Below are positions 47,697-57,661 of a DNA stretch of 64,000 nucleotides, one piece after another (the stretch's first letter is position 1; every line of letters starts with the position of its first letter). The notes below the pieces were generated by a model, which was given only the letters and a program-made list of their open reading frames with translations, ran no database searches and was not told the DNA's origin. The position numbers and the translations under genes are program-made. The stretch spans positions 620,001 through 684,000 of the forward strand of contig NZ_AP027204.1 in the NCBI RefSeq assembly GCF_027944005.1. Direction: 5' to 3'. The DNA is from Polynucleobacter sp. SHI8. Lineage in GTDB: Bacteria > Pseudomonadota > Gammaproteobacteria > Burkholderiales > Burkholderiaceae.

Positions 47697-50600
47697 TTAA
47701 ATTCCTTTGAGTGTTTCTTCCGAGATTTGCATTGGACCATTACCAGCATACTTATCCAAGTAAATATAAATGATTGGAGTGATGTACAAAGTAATCACTT
47801 GAGAGAATGCTAGTCCCCCAACAACGGCGATACCAAGAGGTTGTCTTAATTCTGCGCCGGCACCAAGACCAAGCGCAATTGGTAACGCCCCCATCATAGC
47901 AGCAAGAGTTGTCATCAGGATAGGTCTAAAGCGAACTAAGCAGGCCTCATGAATCGCTTCATGAGCGGGCAGGTTTCTAGATCTCTTTGCGTCTAGTGCG
48001 AAGTCAATCATCAGAATCGCATTCTTTTTCACGATACCAATTAATAATAGGATACCGATTGTTGCAATAATGGTGAGCTCCATACCAAACATTTGCAAAA
48101 AGACTAAAGCTCCAATAGCTGCGGAAGGTAGTCCAGCAAGAATGGTGAGTGGATGAATATAACTTTCATACAACACGCCAAGTAAAACATAAATCACACC
48201 TAATGCAGCAATCAATAAAATTGCTTGACCGCCCTGGTTGTCTTTAAATACAGCAGCATCACCACCATAGCTGGTCAGGATTGTATTTGGTAATTTGATA
48301 TCCCGAGTAATGTTCTCTAATTTTTTAGTGGCATCGCCTAATGGAACATCAGGTGCTAAGTTAAAAGAGATAGTAACCGCTGGAATTTGTCCTTGATGGT
48401 TCACCGCGGTAGGACCGATAAATCGTTTGAATGTGGCAAGGCTTGACAATGGAATTAGTTTATCCGTTGTACGACCACGCATATAAATTGAATTAAGGTC
48501 TGATTCAAATTGTTTATCTTGCGGAGTGACTTCAAGAATGACTTGATAGGTATTCACCGGAGTATAGATAGTAGAAACTTGTTTTTCGCCATAGGCAGTA
48601 TAAAGAGCTGTTCGAATATCTTGAATCGTGACTCCTGATGAAGCGGCTTTTTCACGGTTGATATCAACTTTTAAGCTAAGTCCTTTTAATTGTGAGTCGC
48701 TTGTAACATCTCTAAAGATCGGGTCCTTTTTCATCTGTGCTTGTACTTTTTCAGACCATTCGTTAATACCCTCTAAGCCAACACTTTGAAGAATATATTG
48801 AAATCTACTTTTACTCGATCTTCCACCTAGTTGTAGATTTTGAATGGGGCGCATGAAAACAACTAAACCAGGAATTTTTCTAAATTCTCTGCGTAGCTCT
48901 TCCTGCAACTTACTCATTTTCGGACGTTCACCTTTGGGCTTTAAATTAAGGAACATTCGACCTGAGTTGATACCTGTACTAGCACCGCCACCCAATACAG
49001 AAACAAAACTTTCCACATAAGGACTTTGATTAATCATATCTGCTGCACGGTCCTGAAGCGCTAGCATTGATTCAAAAGAAATATCCTCAGATGCCTCTGT
49101 TGTCACAATGATTTGGCCAATATCTTCCTCTGGAAAAAATCCTTTAGGAACATAAATAAACATAGCAATAGTGATCGCAAAAGTTGCAAAAGCAATACCT
49201 AAAACGATTTGTTTATGCTTGAGAGCTACAAGAAGAGTACTAGAGTAGCCATGGTAAATAGCATTGAACAAAATATCAAATTTTCTGGTAATCCAATATT
49301 CTTTGGGTTGGTTCGCGTGATTCGCCATGTTTGGTAAAAAGCGACTACATAACATCGGCACTACGGTTAAAGAAACGACTGCAGAAACGAGAATAGATAA
49401 ACTCACAACAACGGCAAATTCTCTAAAGAGAAGACCTACAGGCCCTGGCATAAAGAAAATAGGAATAAAAACGGCTACGAGTGAAATAGAGATAGAGATA
49501 ATCGTAAACCCAACTTCTTTACTACCTTTTAAGGCGGCTTGTAAAGGAGACATACCTTCTTCGAGATAGCGAATAATATTCTCTAAAACCACAATCGAAT
49601 CATCAACCACAAGGCCAACCGCTAAAGTAATACCTAGTAAGGAGATGTTATCTAAGCTATACCCCATCCAATACATTAAGAAAAAAGCACCGATTAATGA
49701 AATAGGCAAACTCAGAGCAGGAATGACAGTAGCTGAGACGTGTTTTAAGAATAGGAAAATCACCAACACAACTAAGAAAATAGTCAGCATTAAAGTAAGG
49801 TTCACATCGTGAATCGCTTCTTTAATCGACTTTGAACGATCATTGAGTTGGTTAATTTGAATGGATGCAGGTAGTTGCGCCTGAAACTGCGGTAGCATTT
49901 CTTTAATGGCATCAACCACCTTCACAGTATTTGCATTGGGTTGTTTTTGAATAGCCAAGGTAATTGAGCGATCAGATTTATACCTACCCATTGTTCTTAC
50001 GTTTTCAAATGACTCTGAAACTTCAGCCACATCACCCAAGCGAATCGGAAAACCATTCCGTTGGGCGATAATAAGATCTGAGTATTCAGAAGCTTTAATC
50101 ATTTGACTATTGGCATAGATCGTTAATGATTGTCTTGGACCCTCTAGTAACCCTACTGGAGAATTCGAGTTGGCTTTGTTAATGGCAACACTAATGTCAT
50201 CTAACGTAAGATTATTCAGGGCTAATTTTGCTGGCAGAGCTCGAACACGAACGGCGTATCTCTTTGCGCCAAAGATAATCACTTGCGCAACGCCATCAAT
50301 CGTAGATAAATTTGGCGATAGTAAATTTTCCGCATAATCATTGATAGTTGAAAGACTCATCGAAGGCGAAGTCATGGTCAGATATAAAACGGGAGCATCT
50401 GCGGGATTGACCTTCCTATACGATGGTGGAATTGTCATTTCGATAGGCAGTCTTCTTTGGGCGCGTAACAAGGCTGCTTGCACATCTACGGCAGCTTTAT
50501 CAATATCTTTTGAGTTATTAAATTCCAGGGTGACACTTGTACTACCTAGAAAGTTCGTAGAGCTAATAACGTTGATACCATCAATCGTGGAAAACTCTTT

Positions 50601-50804
50601 TTCTAGCGGTAAAGCTACGCTGGAAGCCATATTTTCCGGGCTAGCCCCTGGAAGTGAGGCAGATACTTGAATGACTGGTGAGTTAAAACTCGGCAATGCC
50701 GCAACCGGAATTTTCGTATAGGCAATCGTTCCAGCAACAATGACTGCTAGTGATAACAACACTGTCATTACTGGGCGTCTGATACATAATTCTGAAATTG
50801 TCAT
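47697..50804 (-). CDS. RND efflux pump inner-membrane permease (HAE-1/MdtB type)
   Basis: A 1035-residue proton-driven pump with twelve helices and two large periplasmic loops. Seen: the N-terminal CIRRPVMTVLLSLAV, PGASPENMASSVALPLEKE, the TM4 proton-relay GLVVDDSIVVLENIIRYLEE with its paired Asp, and the late NAILMIDFALDAKR. Sequence style is closest to the MdtB/MdtC/OqxB branch. The adaptor gene precedes it by 35 bases; no outer-membrane factor is nearby, so a TolC-type channel encoded elsewhere would be needed. Substrates are unknown. Confidence 0.92.
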   Translation of the reverse strand: MTISELCIRRPVMTVLLSLAVIVAGTIAYTKIPVAALPSFNSPVIQVSASLPGASPENMASSVALPLEKEFSTIDGINVISSTNFLGSTSVTLEFNNSKDIDKAAVDVQAALLRAQRRLPIEMTIPPSYRKVNPADAPVLYLTMTSPSMSLSTINDYAENLLSPNLSTIDGVAQVIIFGAKRYAVRVRALPAKLALNNLTLDDISVAINKANSNSPVGLLEGPRQSLTIYANSQMIKASEYSDLIIAQRNGFPIRLGDVAEVSESFENVRTMGRYKSDRSITLAIQKQPNANTVKVVDAIKEMLPQFQAQLPASIQINQLNDRSKSIKEAIHDVNLTLMLTIFLVVLVIFLFLKHVSATVIPALSLPISLIGAFFLMYWMGYSLDNISLLGITLAVGLVVDDSIVVLENIIRYLEEGMSPLQAALKGSKEVGFTIISISISLVAVFIPIFFMPGPVGLLFREFAVVVSLSILVSAVVSLTVVPMLCSRFLPNMANHANQPKEYWITRKFDILFNAIYHGYSSTLLVALKHKQIVLGIAFATFAITIAMFIYVPKGFFPEEDIGQIIVTTEASEDISFESMLALQDRAADMINQSPYVESFVSVLGGGASTGINSGRMFLNLKPKGERPKMSKLQEELRREFRKIPGLVVFMRPIQNLQLGGRSSKSRFQYILQSVGLEGINEWSEKVQAQMKKDPIFRDVTSDSQLKGLSLKVDINREKAASSGVTIQDIRTALYTAYGEKQVSTIYTPVNTYQVILEVTPQDKQFESDLNSIYMRGRTTDKLIPLSSLATFKRFIGPTAVNHQGQIPAVTISFNLAPDVPLGDATKKLENITRDIKLPNTILTSYGGDAAVFKDNQGGQAILLIAALGVIYVLLGVLYESYIHPLTILAGLPSAAIGALVFLQMFGMELTIIATIGILLLIGIVKKNAILMIDFALDAKRSRNLPAHEAIHEACLVRFRPILMTTLAAMMGALPIALGLGAGAELRQPLGIAVVGGLAFSQVITLYITPIIYIYLDKYAGNGPMQISEETLKGI

Positions 50805-50839
50805 AGAGAATTCCTGGTTGGATTAGGCTCGAATACCTA

Positions 50840-52006
50840 TTAAGATGCTTTCTTAGACTCTTCTTCGGTTGCTTTTCTTGCGGAACCTTCAACAACTTTT
50901 AGACCTGGCCGAATGTTTTGCTTACCTTCAACAACCACGCGATCACCTTCTTTAAGACCAGTTACAGCAACGTTACCATTGCCTTGACTGAGAATCTTAA
51001 CTTTGTTGAGTACCGTTTTGTTATCTGCGTCTACTGTGTAAATAAGATCCCCTTGGGTATTGGAGACTAAAGACTGACTAGGGACAACGATGGCATCTTT
51101 GAGGAGTTTGGTTTGTAAATTGACATGCACAAATCTACCTGGAGCTAATGCGTAATCAGAATTATCTAAAGTTGCTTTAACGCGAACTGAGCCTACGGCA
51201 GGATCAATTTGATTATCAATCACATATACCTTGCCTTCTTTGAGAACACCTCCACCAATGTCGACATTGACAATTAAGCCAGTAGAAGAACGTTGAAGTT
51301 TGATGAGTTCAGCCATATACGCTTCAGGAATAGTGAATTGCACATTGATAGGATTTAACTGACTAATCGTCACCATCGAACTTTGCGTACTAGTTGCCGT
51401 GGCAAGCGAGGTGGTCGAAACGGCATTACTCGGAGAGACTAGCGACCCTGGAAATACATTAATTACACCTGCGCGCCCAGAAATTGGGGAGCGAATATAG
51501 TCATAACTCAGAGTGACTTGAGCTGAGTTGGCTGCAGCTCTAGCTGAGTTAGCATTTGCCATTGAAGTTTCAACACTGGCTTTAGAAATAAAATTTTGTT
51601 TCGCTAGTTCTAAAGATCGTTGATATTGACGCTCAGCATCTTCTGCCAATGCTTTAAACTTTTCGTAATTAGCTTTATCAGCTCTGTCATCAAGCGTAAA
51701 CAGTAAATCACCTTTTTTGATGTCTTGACCATCTTTGATGTGGATTTGAGCAATGACATTCGCTACTTGAGGACGAATGTCCACGATATTGGTGGCAACA
51801 ATATTTCCTGAAGTTTCGATAATGACAGGGAAATCTTGTTGGACAGCTTTGGTTGTTACAACGGTTTGGACTACCTCAGCTGGCTTTTTTTTAGGACTTA
51901 AAAATGAGGAATAGAGAAAATAGGCTAAAGCAGCAATTAATGCCAAGCCAATGAAGTAAATAATCGTTTTTTTTAGAGTAAAACGCCTAGTTGCTGATGT
52001 ATTCAT
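50840..52006 (-). CDS. RND efflux periplasmic adaptor (membrane fusion protein, MdtA-like)
   Basis: A 388-residue adaptor. One N-terminal membrane segment (about 13-31), then lipoyl half VRPQ-type hairpin (IKDGQDIKKGDLLFTLDDR), an alpha-helical hairpin (about 115-155, Ala/Asn/Ser-rich), second half SYDYIRSPISGRAGVI, a beta-barrel (VQFTIPEAYM) and the C-terminal GLKEGDRVVVEGKQNIRPG. It links the pump to an outer-membrane channel. First gene of the efflux pair; a large inverted repeat lies about 90 bases upstream. Confidence 0.91.
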   Translation of the reverse strand: MNTSATRRFTLKKTIIYFIGLALIAALAYFLYSSFLSPKKKPAEVVQTVVTTKAVQQDFPVIIETSGNIVATNIVDIRPQVANVIAQIHIKDGQDIKKGDLLFTLDDRADKANYEKFKALAEDAERQYQRSLELAKQNFISKASVETSMANANSARAAANSAQVTLSYDYIRSPISGRAGVINVFPGSLVSPSNAVSTTSLATATSTQSSMVTISQLNPINVQFTIPEAYMAELIKLQRSSTGLIVNVDIGGGVLKEGKVYVIDNQIDPAVGSVRVKATLDNSDYALAPGRFVHVNLQTKLLKDAIVVPSQSLVSNTQGDLIYTVDADNKTVLNKVKILSQGNGNVAVTGLKEGDRVVVEGKQNIRPGLKVVEGSARKATEEESKKAS

Positions 52007-52096
52007 GAATCTCCAATAATTCGAATCTTATATTAATTATTAAAAGCCTTAAATTCAACAAGTAAAGGCGTTGAAATTCTCAAATTGTGATTTTCT

Positions 52097-52136
52097 CACA
52101 AGTTTTTTAGAAAAGTTTAAAAATATTAAACTTGTG
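52097..52136. repeat. Nested inverted repeats upstream of the efflux pair, candidate operator
   Basis: CACAAGTTT (52097-52105) and AAACTTGTG (52128-52136) are perfectly complementary; within them AAGTTTAA (52113-52120) and TTAAACTT (52126-52133) form a second perfect repeat. The two share a half-site. The region between rnhA and the adaptor gene has no other feature; a repressor site or an rnhA end structure is possible. Confidence 0.45.
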
Positions 52137-52152
52137 TTTAAAGTGCTAAAAA

Positions 52153-52605
52153 TTAAGTAATTCCAGCCTCGAAGGCACCTCGATTGGCAAGTTCGTCTGC
52201 GAGATCGTTTCCGGGGTCTCCGGAGTGTCCTTTAACCCAGTGCCATTCAATCTCGTGTCTATTTAAAAGTCCGTCAAGAACCTGCCATAAATCTACATTT
52301 TTGACTGGTGCTCGCGAGGCCGTTTTCCAGCCAGCTTTTTTCCAATTTTGTAGCCATTCGTTGACACCGCGATTGACATATTGCGAGTCTGTAAAAAGTT
52401 GAACATGGCAAGAAGACTTGAGGGCTTTTAAGGCTTCAATCACTGCTGTCATTTCCATACGGTTATTGGTCGTATTTTTTTCTCCACCATAAAGGTGTTT
52501 TTCATTATCACCTGAGCGTAAAACAACTCCCCAACCGCCGAGTCCCGGATTTCCTTTGCAGGCACCATCGGTATAAATAATGACTGAGTGTTTATTTTTG
52601 TTCAT
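52153..52605 (-). CDS. rnhA: Ribonuclease HI
   Basis: A 150-residue endonuclease that cuts the RNA of RNA–DNA hybrids. Catalytic residues Asp13 ([11 protein letters not shown]), Glu51 (TTNNRMEM), Asp73 (FTDSQYV) and Asp134 are present, with His127 in [14 protein letters not shown]. It overlaps the upstream methyltransferase gene by 14 bases. Confidence 0.97.
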   Translation of the reverse strand: MNKNKHSVIIYTDGACKGNPGLGGWGVVLRSGDNEKHLYGGEKNTTNNRMEMTAVIEALKALKSSCHVQLFTDSQYVNRGVNEWLQNWKKAGWKTASRAPVKNVDLWQVLDGLLNRHEIEWHWVKGHSGDPGNDLADELANRGAFEAGIT

Positions 52606-53389
52606 AGTTAGAGTTGGATCTTGCCACGGGCTTTAAGGCAGTAGGAAGGATTTTGCGATTGGGTTTAATCAGCCCCACCATTTTAGTTCCCGGAATTCTT
52701 TTGATGGCACTCAAAATAAATACCGAGCCCATAAAAGGCCACCATCGATCTCCCACTTTATCAAGAAGAGTTTGACCATGTAATCGTGAGCTATGTTTAA
52801 TCGGAATGCCATAACAACCAAATCTGCCACGATCTATTGAGTAATTGAGCAAATTTAGCCAATCTTTAATCCTACGATGACTAATAAACTGTCCGTCTTT
52901 GGGCAGAAAGGGGCGGTCAATTAAATTGCCACTATATTGACGCAGACCCCACAAACTGTAGGGATTAAATCCTGAGATCACAATTCGGCCCTCTGGCCTT
53001 AATATACGATGAATTTCTCGAAGGGCTTCATGAGGACTTTCCATGAACTCCAAGACATGAGGCAAGGCAATCAAATCAAAGCTTTCATTCGCAAAAGGTA
53101 GGTCGTAAATAGATCCCTGACAAATAATAGGTATATTCGAGTCCAGTAGCTCATCATGAAAAGGCTGAGTTGGTAATAGCATTTGCCAACGGTGAGTAAT
53201 ACGGTTATTTGTGAGACAGGATAATTGGGGAAGTCCAATTTGCAATGCTTCAAAACCAAAAGAATCTTCCACGGATTTGCTAAATTGCTTACTCTCCCAA
53301 TCAAGTACGTATTGACCTGGAGATGTACTTAACCACTGATCCCATTCATTTTGAGAGTATTTGGAATTTTCTGAAGTGCTTGGTATCAT
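52592..53389 (-). CDS. Class I SAM-dependent methyltransferase (YafS-like)
   Basis: A 265-residue Methyltransf_11-type protein. Seen: [20 protein letters not shown] and LPHVLEF (post-motif I and motif II), then [19 protein letters not shown] and the typical YSLWGLRQY. The glycine motif I is weak. In E. coli yafS lies between gloB and rnhA; the same position here supports orthology. Start is ATG 53389 or TTG 53404. Divergent from gloB. Confidence 0.87.
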   Translation of the reverse strand: MIPSTSENSKYSQNEWDQWLSTSPGQYVLDWESKQFSKSVEDSFGFEALQIGLPQLSCLTNNRITHRWQMLLPTQPFHDELLDSNIPIICQGSIYDLPFANESFDLIALPHVLEFMESPHEALREIHRILRPEGRIVISGFNPYSLWGLRQYSGNLIDRPFLPKDGQFISHRRIKDWLNLLNYSIDRGRFGCYGIPIKHSSRLHGQTLLDKVGDRWWPFMGSVFILSAIKRIPGTKMVGLIKPNRKILPTALKPVARSNSNYEQK

Positions 53390-53427
53390 CGGTATGTGAT
53401 TCAAATCAAAGTGATTAAGACATTTTC

Positions 53428-54252
53428 TTGAAAGATAAATTGGAAAATACTTCCCTGCAGTTTAAACAAATTCCCGCATTTAATGATAATTACTTATGGG
53501 TAATCATACAAAATCAACACGCTTGGGTAGTTGATCCAGGTGATGCTACTCCTATTATTAGTTTTTTTGAAAAAGAAAACATTGTTTTAAAAGGTATTCT
53601 TATTACCCACCACCATTTGGATCATATTGGCGGTGCAGAGCAATTATTGGCATGGAGCAAAAAACTCAATCAACCACCAGTGACTGCCATAGGGCCATTA
53701 CATCCTGGGATTACATTTTTAGATCGAGTGATTGAGGATCAAGATGAGGTGGAACTGTTTCCTCAATTGAATGCTAGAGTGCTTGCAGTTCCGGGACATA
53801 CACTTTCACATGTGGCCTATTATTTATCTCAGTCAACACTCAATCCAATACCACGGTTGTATTGTGGCGACACGCTTTTTGCAACAGGTTGCGGCCGGTT
53901 ATTTGAAGGAAGTGCAAAAGATATGTACCAATCACTTAAAAAATTTGCTCAGTTACCTGATGTGACTTTAGTTTGTTGTGCCCATGAGTACACCTTGTCA
54001 AATATCAAGTTTGCTTTGTCCCTGGATGAGAAAAACCCTGATTTATTAGCTTGGTCAAAGCAGGCAGCAGAATTGCGTCAGCATCATTTACCTACAGTCC
54101 CAACCACAATTGGTTTAGAGAAAAAAGTAAACCCCTTTATGAGATGTGATTTACCTAGTATGATGGAAATAGCTCAACGAGCGTCACAAGGAAGGGTGAG
54201 TGCCCCTTCTGAAGTACTTGCTGTGATTAGAAAAATGAAAGATAGCTTTTAA
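53428..54252 (+). CDS. gloB: Hydroxyacylglutathione hydrolase (glyoxalase II)
   Basis: A 274-residue metallo-beta-lactamase-fold enzyme that hydrolyses S-D-lactoylglutathione in methylglyoxal detoxification. Seen: IPAFNDNYLWVI, the metal motif THHHLDHIGG (His61, His63, Asp65 and His66), VPGHTLSHVAYY, CGDTLFATGCGRLFEGSA and CCAHEYTLSN. No ATG precedes the conserved start; TTG 53428 and TTG 53440 are candidates, the second closer to the family N terminus. The stop touches the mltD ATG. Confidence 0.94.
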   Translation: MKDKLENTSLQFKQIPAFNDNYLWVIIQNQHAWVVDPGDATPIISFFEKENIVLKGILITHHHLDHIGGAEQLLAWSKKLNQPPVTAIGPLHPGITFLDRVIEDQDEVELFPQLNARVLAVPGHTLSHVAYYLSQSTLNPIPRLYCGDTLFATGCGRLFEGSAKDMYQSLKKFAQLPDVTLVCCAHEYTLSNIKFALSLDEKNPDLLAWSKQAAELRQHHLPTVPTTIGLEKKVNPFMRCDLPSMMEIAQRASQGRVSAPSEVLAVIRKMKDSF

Positions 54253-55677
54253 ATGACGCGAATTATTTTTATTGCGATGTTTTGCACCCTCTTAGTAACT
54301 GGCTGTGCAACCAATAACACAGAGAGTAACACTTGGACCAATGAGCCGATTAAAAAATCTCAGGAAATTGTAAAACCAAAGAAGGAGGTTAAGGTTTACG
54401 ATGATTTATGGGAGAGGATTCGTCTAGGGTTTGATGTTCAAGACCCTAATTTAGAAATTATTGACCGTCATGTGCGCCAGTTGAAGTCTAATCCAGCATA
54501 CGTTGACCGCTTATTAGAAAGATCGTCTTCCTACCTTTTTTATATTATTGAAGAAGTTGAAGCCAGAGATATGCCAAGTGAGTTAGCTTTATTGCCCTTT
54601 GTGGAGAGTGCTTTCAATCCTAAAGCAGTTTCTCCGGTTAAGGCTGCAGGCATGTGGCAATTTATGCCAGCGACTGGAAAATATTTTAAGTTAGATCAAA
54701 ATATTTTTCGTGATGAACGTGGCGATATAGTTAAATCAACAAGAGCTGCGCTGGATTATCTCCAAAAGCTTTACGATATGTTTGGTGATTGGCATTTGGC
54801 CTTGGCGGCTTATAACTGGGGTGAAGGTTCAGTAGGCAGAGCAGTTGCAAAGAATAAGTCAGCTAATTTAGAAACAGATTACTTTAGCTTGTCGATGCCT
54901 AATGAAACCAGAAATTATGTACCCAAGCTATTAGCTTATAAAAGAATTATTGATGAACCTGCCAAATATGGCTTTAAGTTACCTAAAGTTGCCAATCATC
55001 CCTATTTTGTTTCTATCCCAGTGACTCAAGATATTGACGTTGATAAGGTAATTCAACTATCAGAAATAACCCGAGAACAGTTTTTAGCGCTTAATCCTTC
55101 GTATTATGGACCAGTCATTTTATCGGGGTTTAATCAAGAGATTTTGCTGCCATATGGTAAGGCGGAGTTATTTAAGAAAAATTTAAGTTCTAACAAAACC
55201 CCACTAACTAGTTGGACTGTGGTGAAGATAGATCGAACCGATACTGTTGATTCTTTAGCAAGTCGCTTAAATACCGATGCGGATCAAATTCGGGATGTAA
55301 ATAAAATTCCGAAGGGAATGAAAATTCGTTCTGGATCAACCATAATTATTCCTAGAAATGGGACTCATCAGGGTAATGTGCCGGTTGAGTTAGCGCAAAA
55401 TCCAAGCTTAAGTTTAGAGCGTGAATTTGTACCTGTACCTATCGTGATGAGATGTAAAGGAAAGAAATGTGTTGCTGTTCCTAGTAATCTTGCCAACTAT
55501 AACTCTAAAGATAGTGCAAAGGTCATGAGCGCATCCAATCAACCGAAGGCATCTTCTTCCAAAGACGTTAGTAGCAAATCATCGAGTAAATCTTCAAAAT
55601 CATCCCCTCCAAACAGTGAGGTGGGTAGTAAGTCAACAAGTAAATCATCGACCACAAAAAAATCTAATAGTAAATAA
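54253..55677 (+). CDS. mltD: Membrane-bound lytic murein transglycosylase D
   Basis: A 474-residue lipoprotein. The signal peptide ends in LLVTGC with lipidation at Cys18. The SLT catalytic domain has Glu118 in PFVESAFNPKAVSPVKAAG, then MWQFMPATGKYF and LALAAYNWGEGSV. A single LysM-like domain is seen near 330-370 (TVDSLASRLNTDADQIRDVN). A Ser/Lys/Thr low-complexity tail fills about 430-474. It cleaves peptidoglycan to anhydromuropeptides. The ATG immediately follows the gloB stop, as in E. coli gloB-mltD. Confidence 0.94.
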   Translation: MTRIIFIAMFCTLLVTGCATNNTESNTWTNEPIKKSQEIVKPKKEVKVYDDLWERIRLGFDVQDPNLEIIDRHVRQLKSNPAYVDRLLERSSSYLFYIIEEVEARDMPSELALLPFVESAFNPKAVSPVKAAGMWQFMPATGKYFKLDQNIFRDERGDIVKSTRAALDYLQKLYDMFGDWHLALAAYNWGEGSVGRAVAKNKSANLETDYFSLSMPNETRNYVPKLLAYKRIIDEPAKYGFKLPKVANHPYFVSIPVTQDIDVDKVIQLSEITREQFLALNPSYYGPVILSGFNQEILLPYGKAELFKKNLSSNKTPLTSWTVVKIDRTDTVDSLASRLNTDADQIRDVNKIPKGMKIRSGSTIIIPRNGTHQGNVPVELAQNPSLSLEREFVPVPIVMRCKGKKCVAVPSNLANYNSKDSAKVMSASNQPKASSSKDVSSKSSSKSSKSSPPNSEVGSKSTSKSSTTKKSNSK

Positions 55678-55692
55678 ACTAGGGGTTGTTCA

Positions 55693-57570
55693 ATGGGAAA
55701 TTACCTTCAAACACATCAACAGTCTATCCAACAGCCTGAAATTTTTTGGGGCGAACAAGCCAAGAGAATCTATTGGGAAAAGCCGTTTTTGCAGGTTCTA
55801 GATTATTCTGCGCCACCTTTTGCGAAGTGGTTTGTTGATGGAAAAACCAGTATTTGCTACAACGCATTAGATCGACATTTAAAAGACCGAGCTGATCAAA
55901 CTGCATTAATTGCCGTATCGGTAGAAACCAATACCGAACAAACATATAGTTATCAAGAACTTTATTTAGAAGTGAATCGCATGGCTGCCATTCTGAAATC
56001 CTATGGAGTAGGTAAGGGCGACCGAGTTTTGATTTATATGCCCATGGTGGCGCAAGCTTGTTTTGCCATGTTGGCAGTATTGCGCTTAGGCGCTATCCAT
56101 TCAGTTGTATTTGGAGGATTTGCTGCGCATAGTTTAGCTGCCAGAATTGAAGATGCAGAGCCTAAATTCATTATTACAGCTGAGGCAGGAATGAGAGCTG
56201 GAAAGGTTGTGCCGTATAAGCCGTTATTAGATGAAGCTATAAAGATTTCTGCTTACAAACCTGAGCATGTTTTGATTGTTTCAAGAGGCCTTTGTGATTT
56301 CGCATTAGTGGCAGGTCGAGATGTAGATTATGCAGTTGAAAGACAAAAACATATGGATGATTTGGTGCCATGTGAGTGGTTAAATGCTACCGATCCCTCT
56401 TATATTCTGTATACCTCAGGAACCACAGGAAAACCTAAAGGAGTTCAAAGAGATACAGGCGGATATGCTGTCGCACTTGCCACTAGTATGGAATACATTT
56501 TTTGTGCAAAGCCAGGTCAAACGATGTTTTGTACTTCAGATATTGGCTGGGTTGTTGGCCATGGGTACATTATTTACGGCTCCCTGATTCATGGTATGGC
56601 AACGATCATGTTTGAAGGTACGCCACTCAAGCCAGATCCAGGCATATGGTGGAGTTTGGTTGAGAAGTATCGCGTATCAACTATGTTTTCTTCACCTACG
56701 GCGATTCGGGTATTAAAAAAACAAGATCCTCAATTTATCAATAATTACGACTTGTCTTCATTAGAGTCATTCTTTTTGGCGGGTGAGCCACTCGATGAAC
56801 CAACCGCTCAGTGGATTTCTGGCGCCATACAAAAACCAATTATTGATAATTACTGGCAAACAGAAACTGGTTGGCCCATTTTGTCATTGCAGCGGGGCAT
56901 TGAGGACATGCCAAATAAATTCGGCTCTCCTGGAGTGCCAGTTTTTGGTTACAACATGAAGTTGTTAGATGACGTAACTGGCGAAGAGTTACCCGCAAAT
57001 GCCAAAGGGCTATTAGCGATTGAGGGACCCTTACCCCCCGGATGTATGCAAACAGTATGGGGTGATGATCAGCGATTCGTTAGTACTTACTGGCAAAGTT
57101 TTGCGGGAAGACTTGTATATTCCACCTTTGATTGGGGAATTAAAGATGAGGATGGCTATTTCTTTATTTTGGGTAGAACCGACGATGTCATTAATACCGC
57201 TGGCCATCGTTTAGGGACTCGAGAAATAGAGGAGAGTATTTCTAGTCACCCCAATATTGCTGAGGTAGCCGTTGTTGGTGTCGCCGATGAGCTGAAGGGG
57301 CAAGTAGCCATTGCATTTGCAATACCTAAAAGCCATTCATATGAAGATACTTTTGAAAAAGAATTAATGAATGTAGTTGATCAACAGTTAGGCCCTGTAG
57401 CAAGACCGGCAAGAATCTACATCGTCGACGCTTTACCAAAAACTAGGTCAGGAAAAATTGTTCGAAGGGCATTACAGGCGATTGCTGAGCATCGGGATAC
57501 TGGAGATATTAGTACGATGGAAGATAAAAATGTATTGAATCAAATTAAAGAAGTGATTTTTAAGGCTTAA
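55693..57570 (+). CDS. prpE: Propionyl-CoA synthetase
   Basis: A 625-residue AMP-forming acyl-CoA ligase. Seen: an N-terminal ACAS domain (WGEQAKRIYWEKPF, LDYSAPPFAKWF), the ATP motif LYTSGTTGKPKGVQR, DNYWQTETGWP, and the C-terminal PKTRSGKIVRRAL with the regulatory Lys. The RDTGGYAVAL and VVGHGYIIYGSL segments favour PrpE over acetyl-CoA synthetase. It activates propionate; the 2-methylcitrate genes are not in view. It starts 15 bases after mltD. Confidence 0.93.
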   Translation: MGNYLQTHQQSIQQPEIFWGEQAKRIYWEKPFLQVLDYSAPPFAKWFVDGKTSICYNALDRHLKDRADQTALIAVSVETNTEQTYSYQELYLEVNRMAAILKSYGVGKGDRVLIYMPMVAQACFAMLAVLRLGAIHSVVFGGFAAHSLAARIEDAEPKFIITAEAGMRAGKVVPYKPLLDEAIKISAYKPEHVLIVSRGLCDFALVAGRDVDYAVERQKHMDDLVPCEWLNATDPSYILYTSGTTGKPKGVQRDTGGYAVALATSMEYIFCAKPGQTMFCTSDIGWVVGHGYIIYGSLIHGMATIMFEGTPLKPDPGIWWSLVEKYRVSTMFSSPTAIRVLKKQDPQFINNYDLSSLESFFLAGEPLDEPTAQWISGAIQKPIIDNYWQTETGWPILSLQRGIEDMPNKFGSPGVPVFGYNMKLLDDVTGEELPANAKGLLAIEGPLPPGCMQTVWGDDQRFVSTYWQSFAGRLVYSTFDWGIKDEDGYFFILGRTDDVINTAGHRLGTREIEESISSHPNIAEVAVVGVADELKGQVAIAFAIPKSHSYEDTFEKELMNVVDQQLGPVARPARIYIVDALPKTRSGKIVRRALQAIAEHRDTGDISTMEDKNVLNQIKEVIFKA

Positions 57571-57591
57571 AAAACTGGATCACCAATAATT

Positions 57592-57621
57592 TTGAGGAAA
57601 TATTATTTTGCTTGTTATAAT
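57592..57621 (+). promoter_or_regulatory. carAB promoter
   Basis: TTGAGG (57592-57597) and a perfect TATAAT (57616-57621) are spaced by 18 bases. Start is expected near 57628, which leaves a leader of about 106 bases before carA. Confidence 0.72.
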
Positions 57622-57625
57622 AGAT

Positions 57626-57661
57626 ATGTTTCGTAACTTCCTACATATCCCTAGCGCTTAG
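57626..57661 (+). other. Short open frame at the 5' end of the carA leader
   Basis: ATG at 57626 opens an 11-codon frame (MFRNFLHIPSA) ending at TAG 57659-57661, about five bases after the -10 box. No Shine-Dalgarno is present, and it holds only one Arg codon. It may be chance, or a leaderless upstream peptide. Confidence 0.25.

Noticed and set aside
57626..57661. Arginine attenuation peptide for carAB
   Set aside because: The 11-codon frame has a single Arg codon and is not followed by a terminator with a T run; kept only as a low-confidence open frame.
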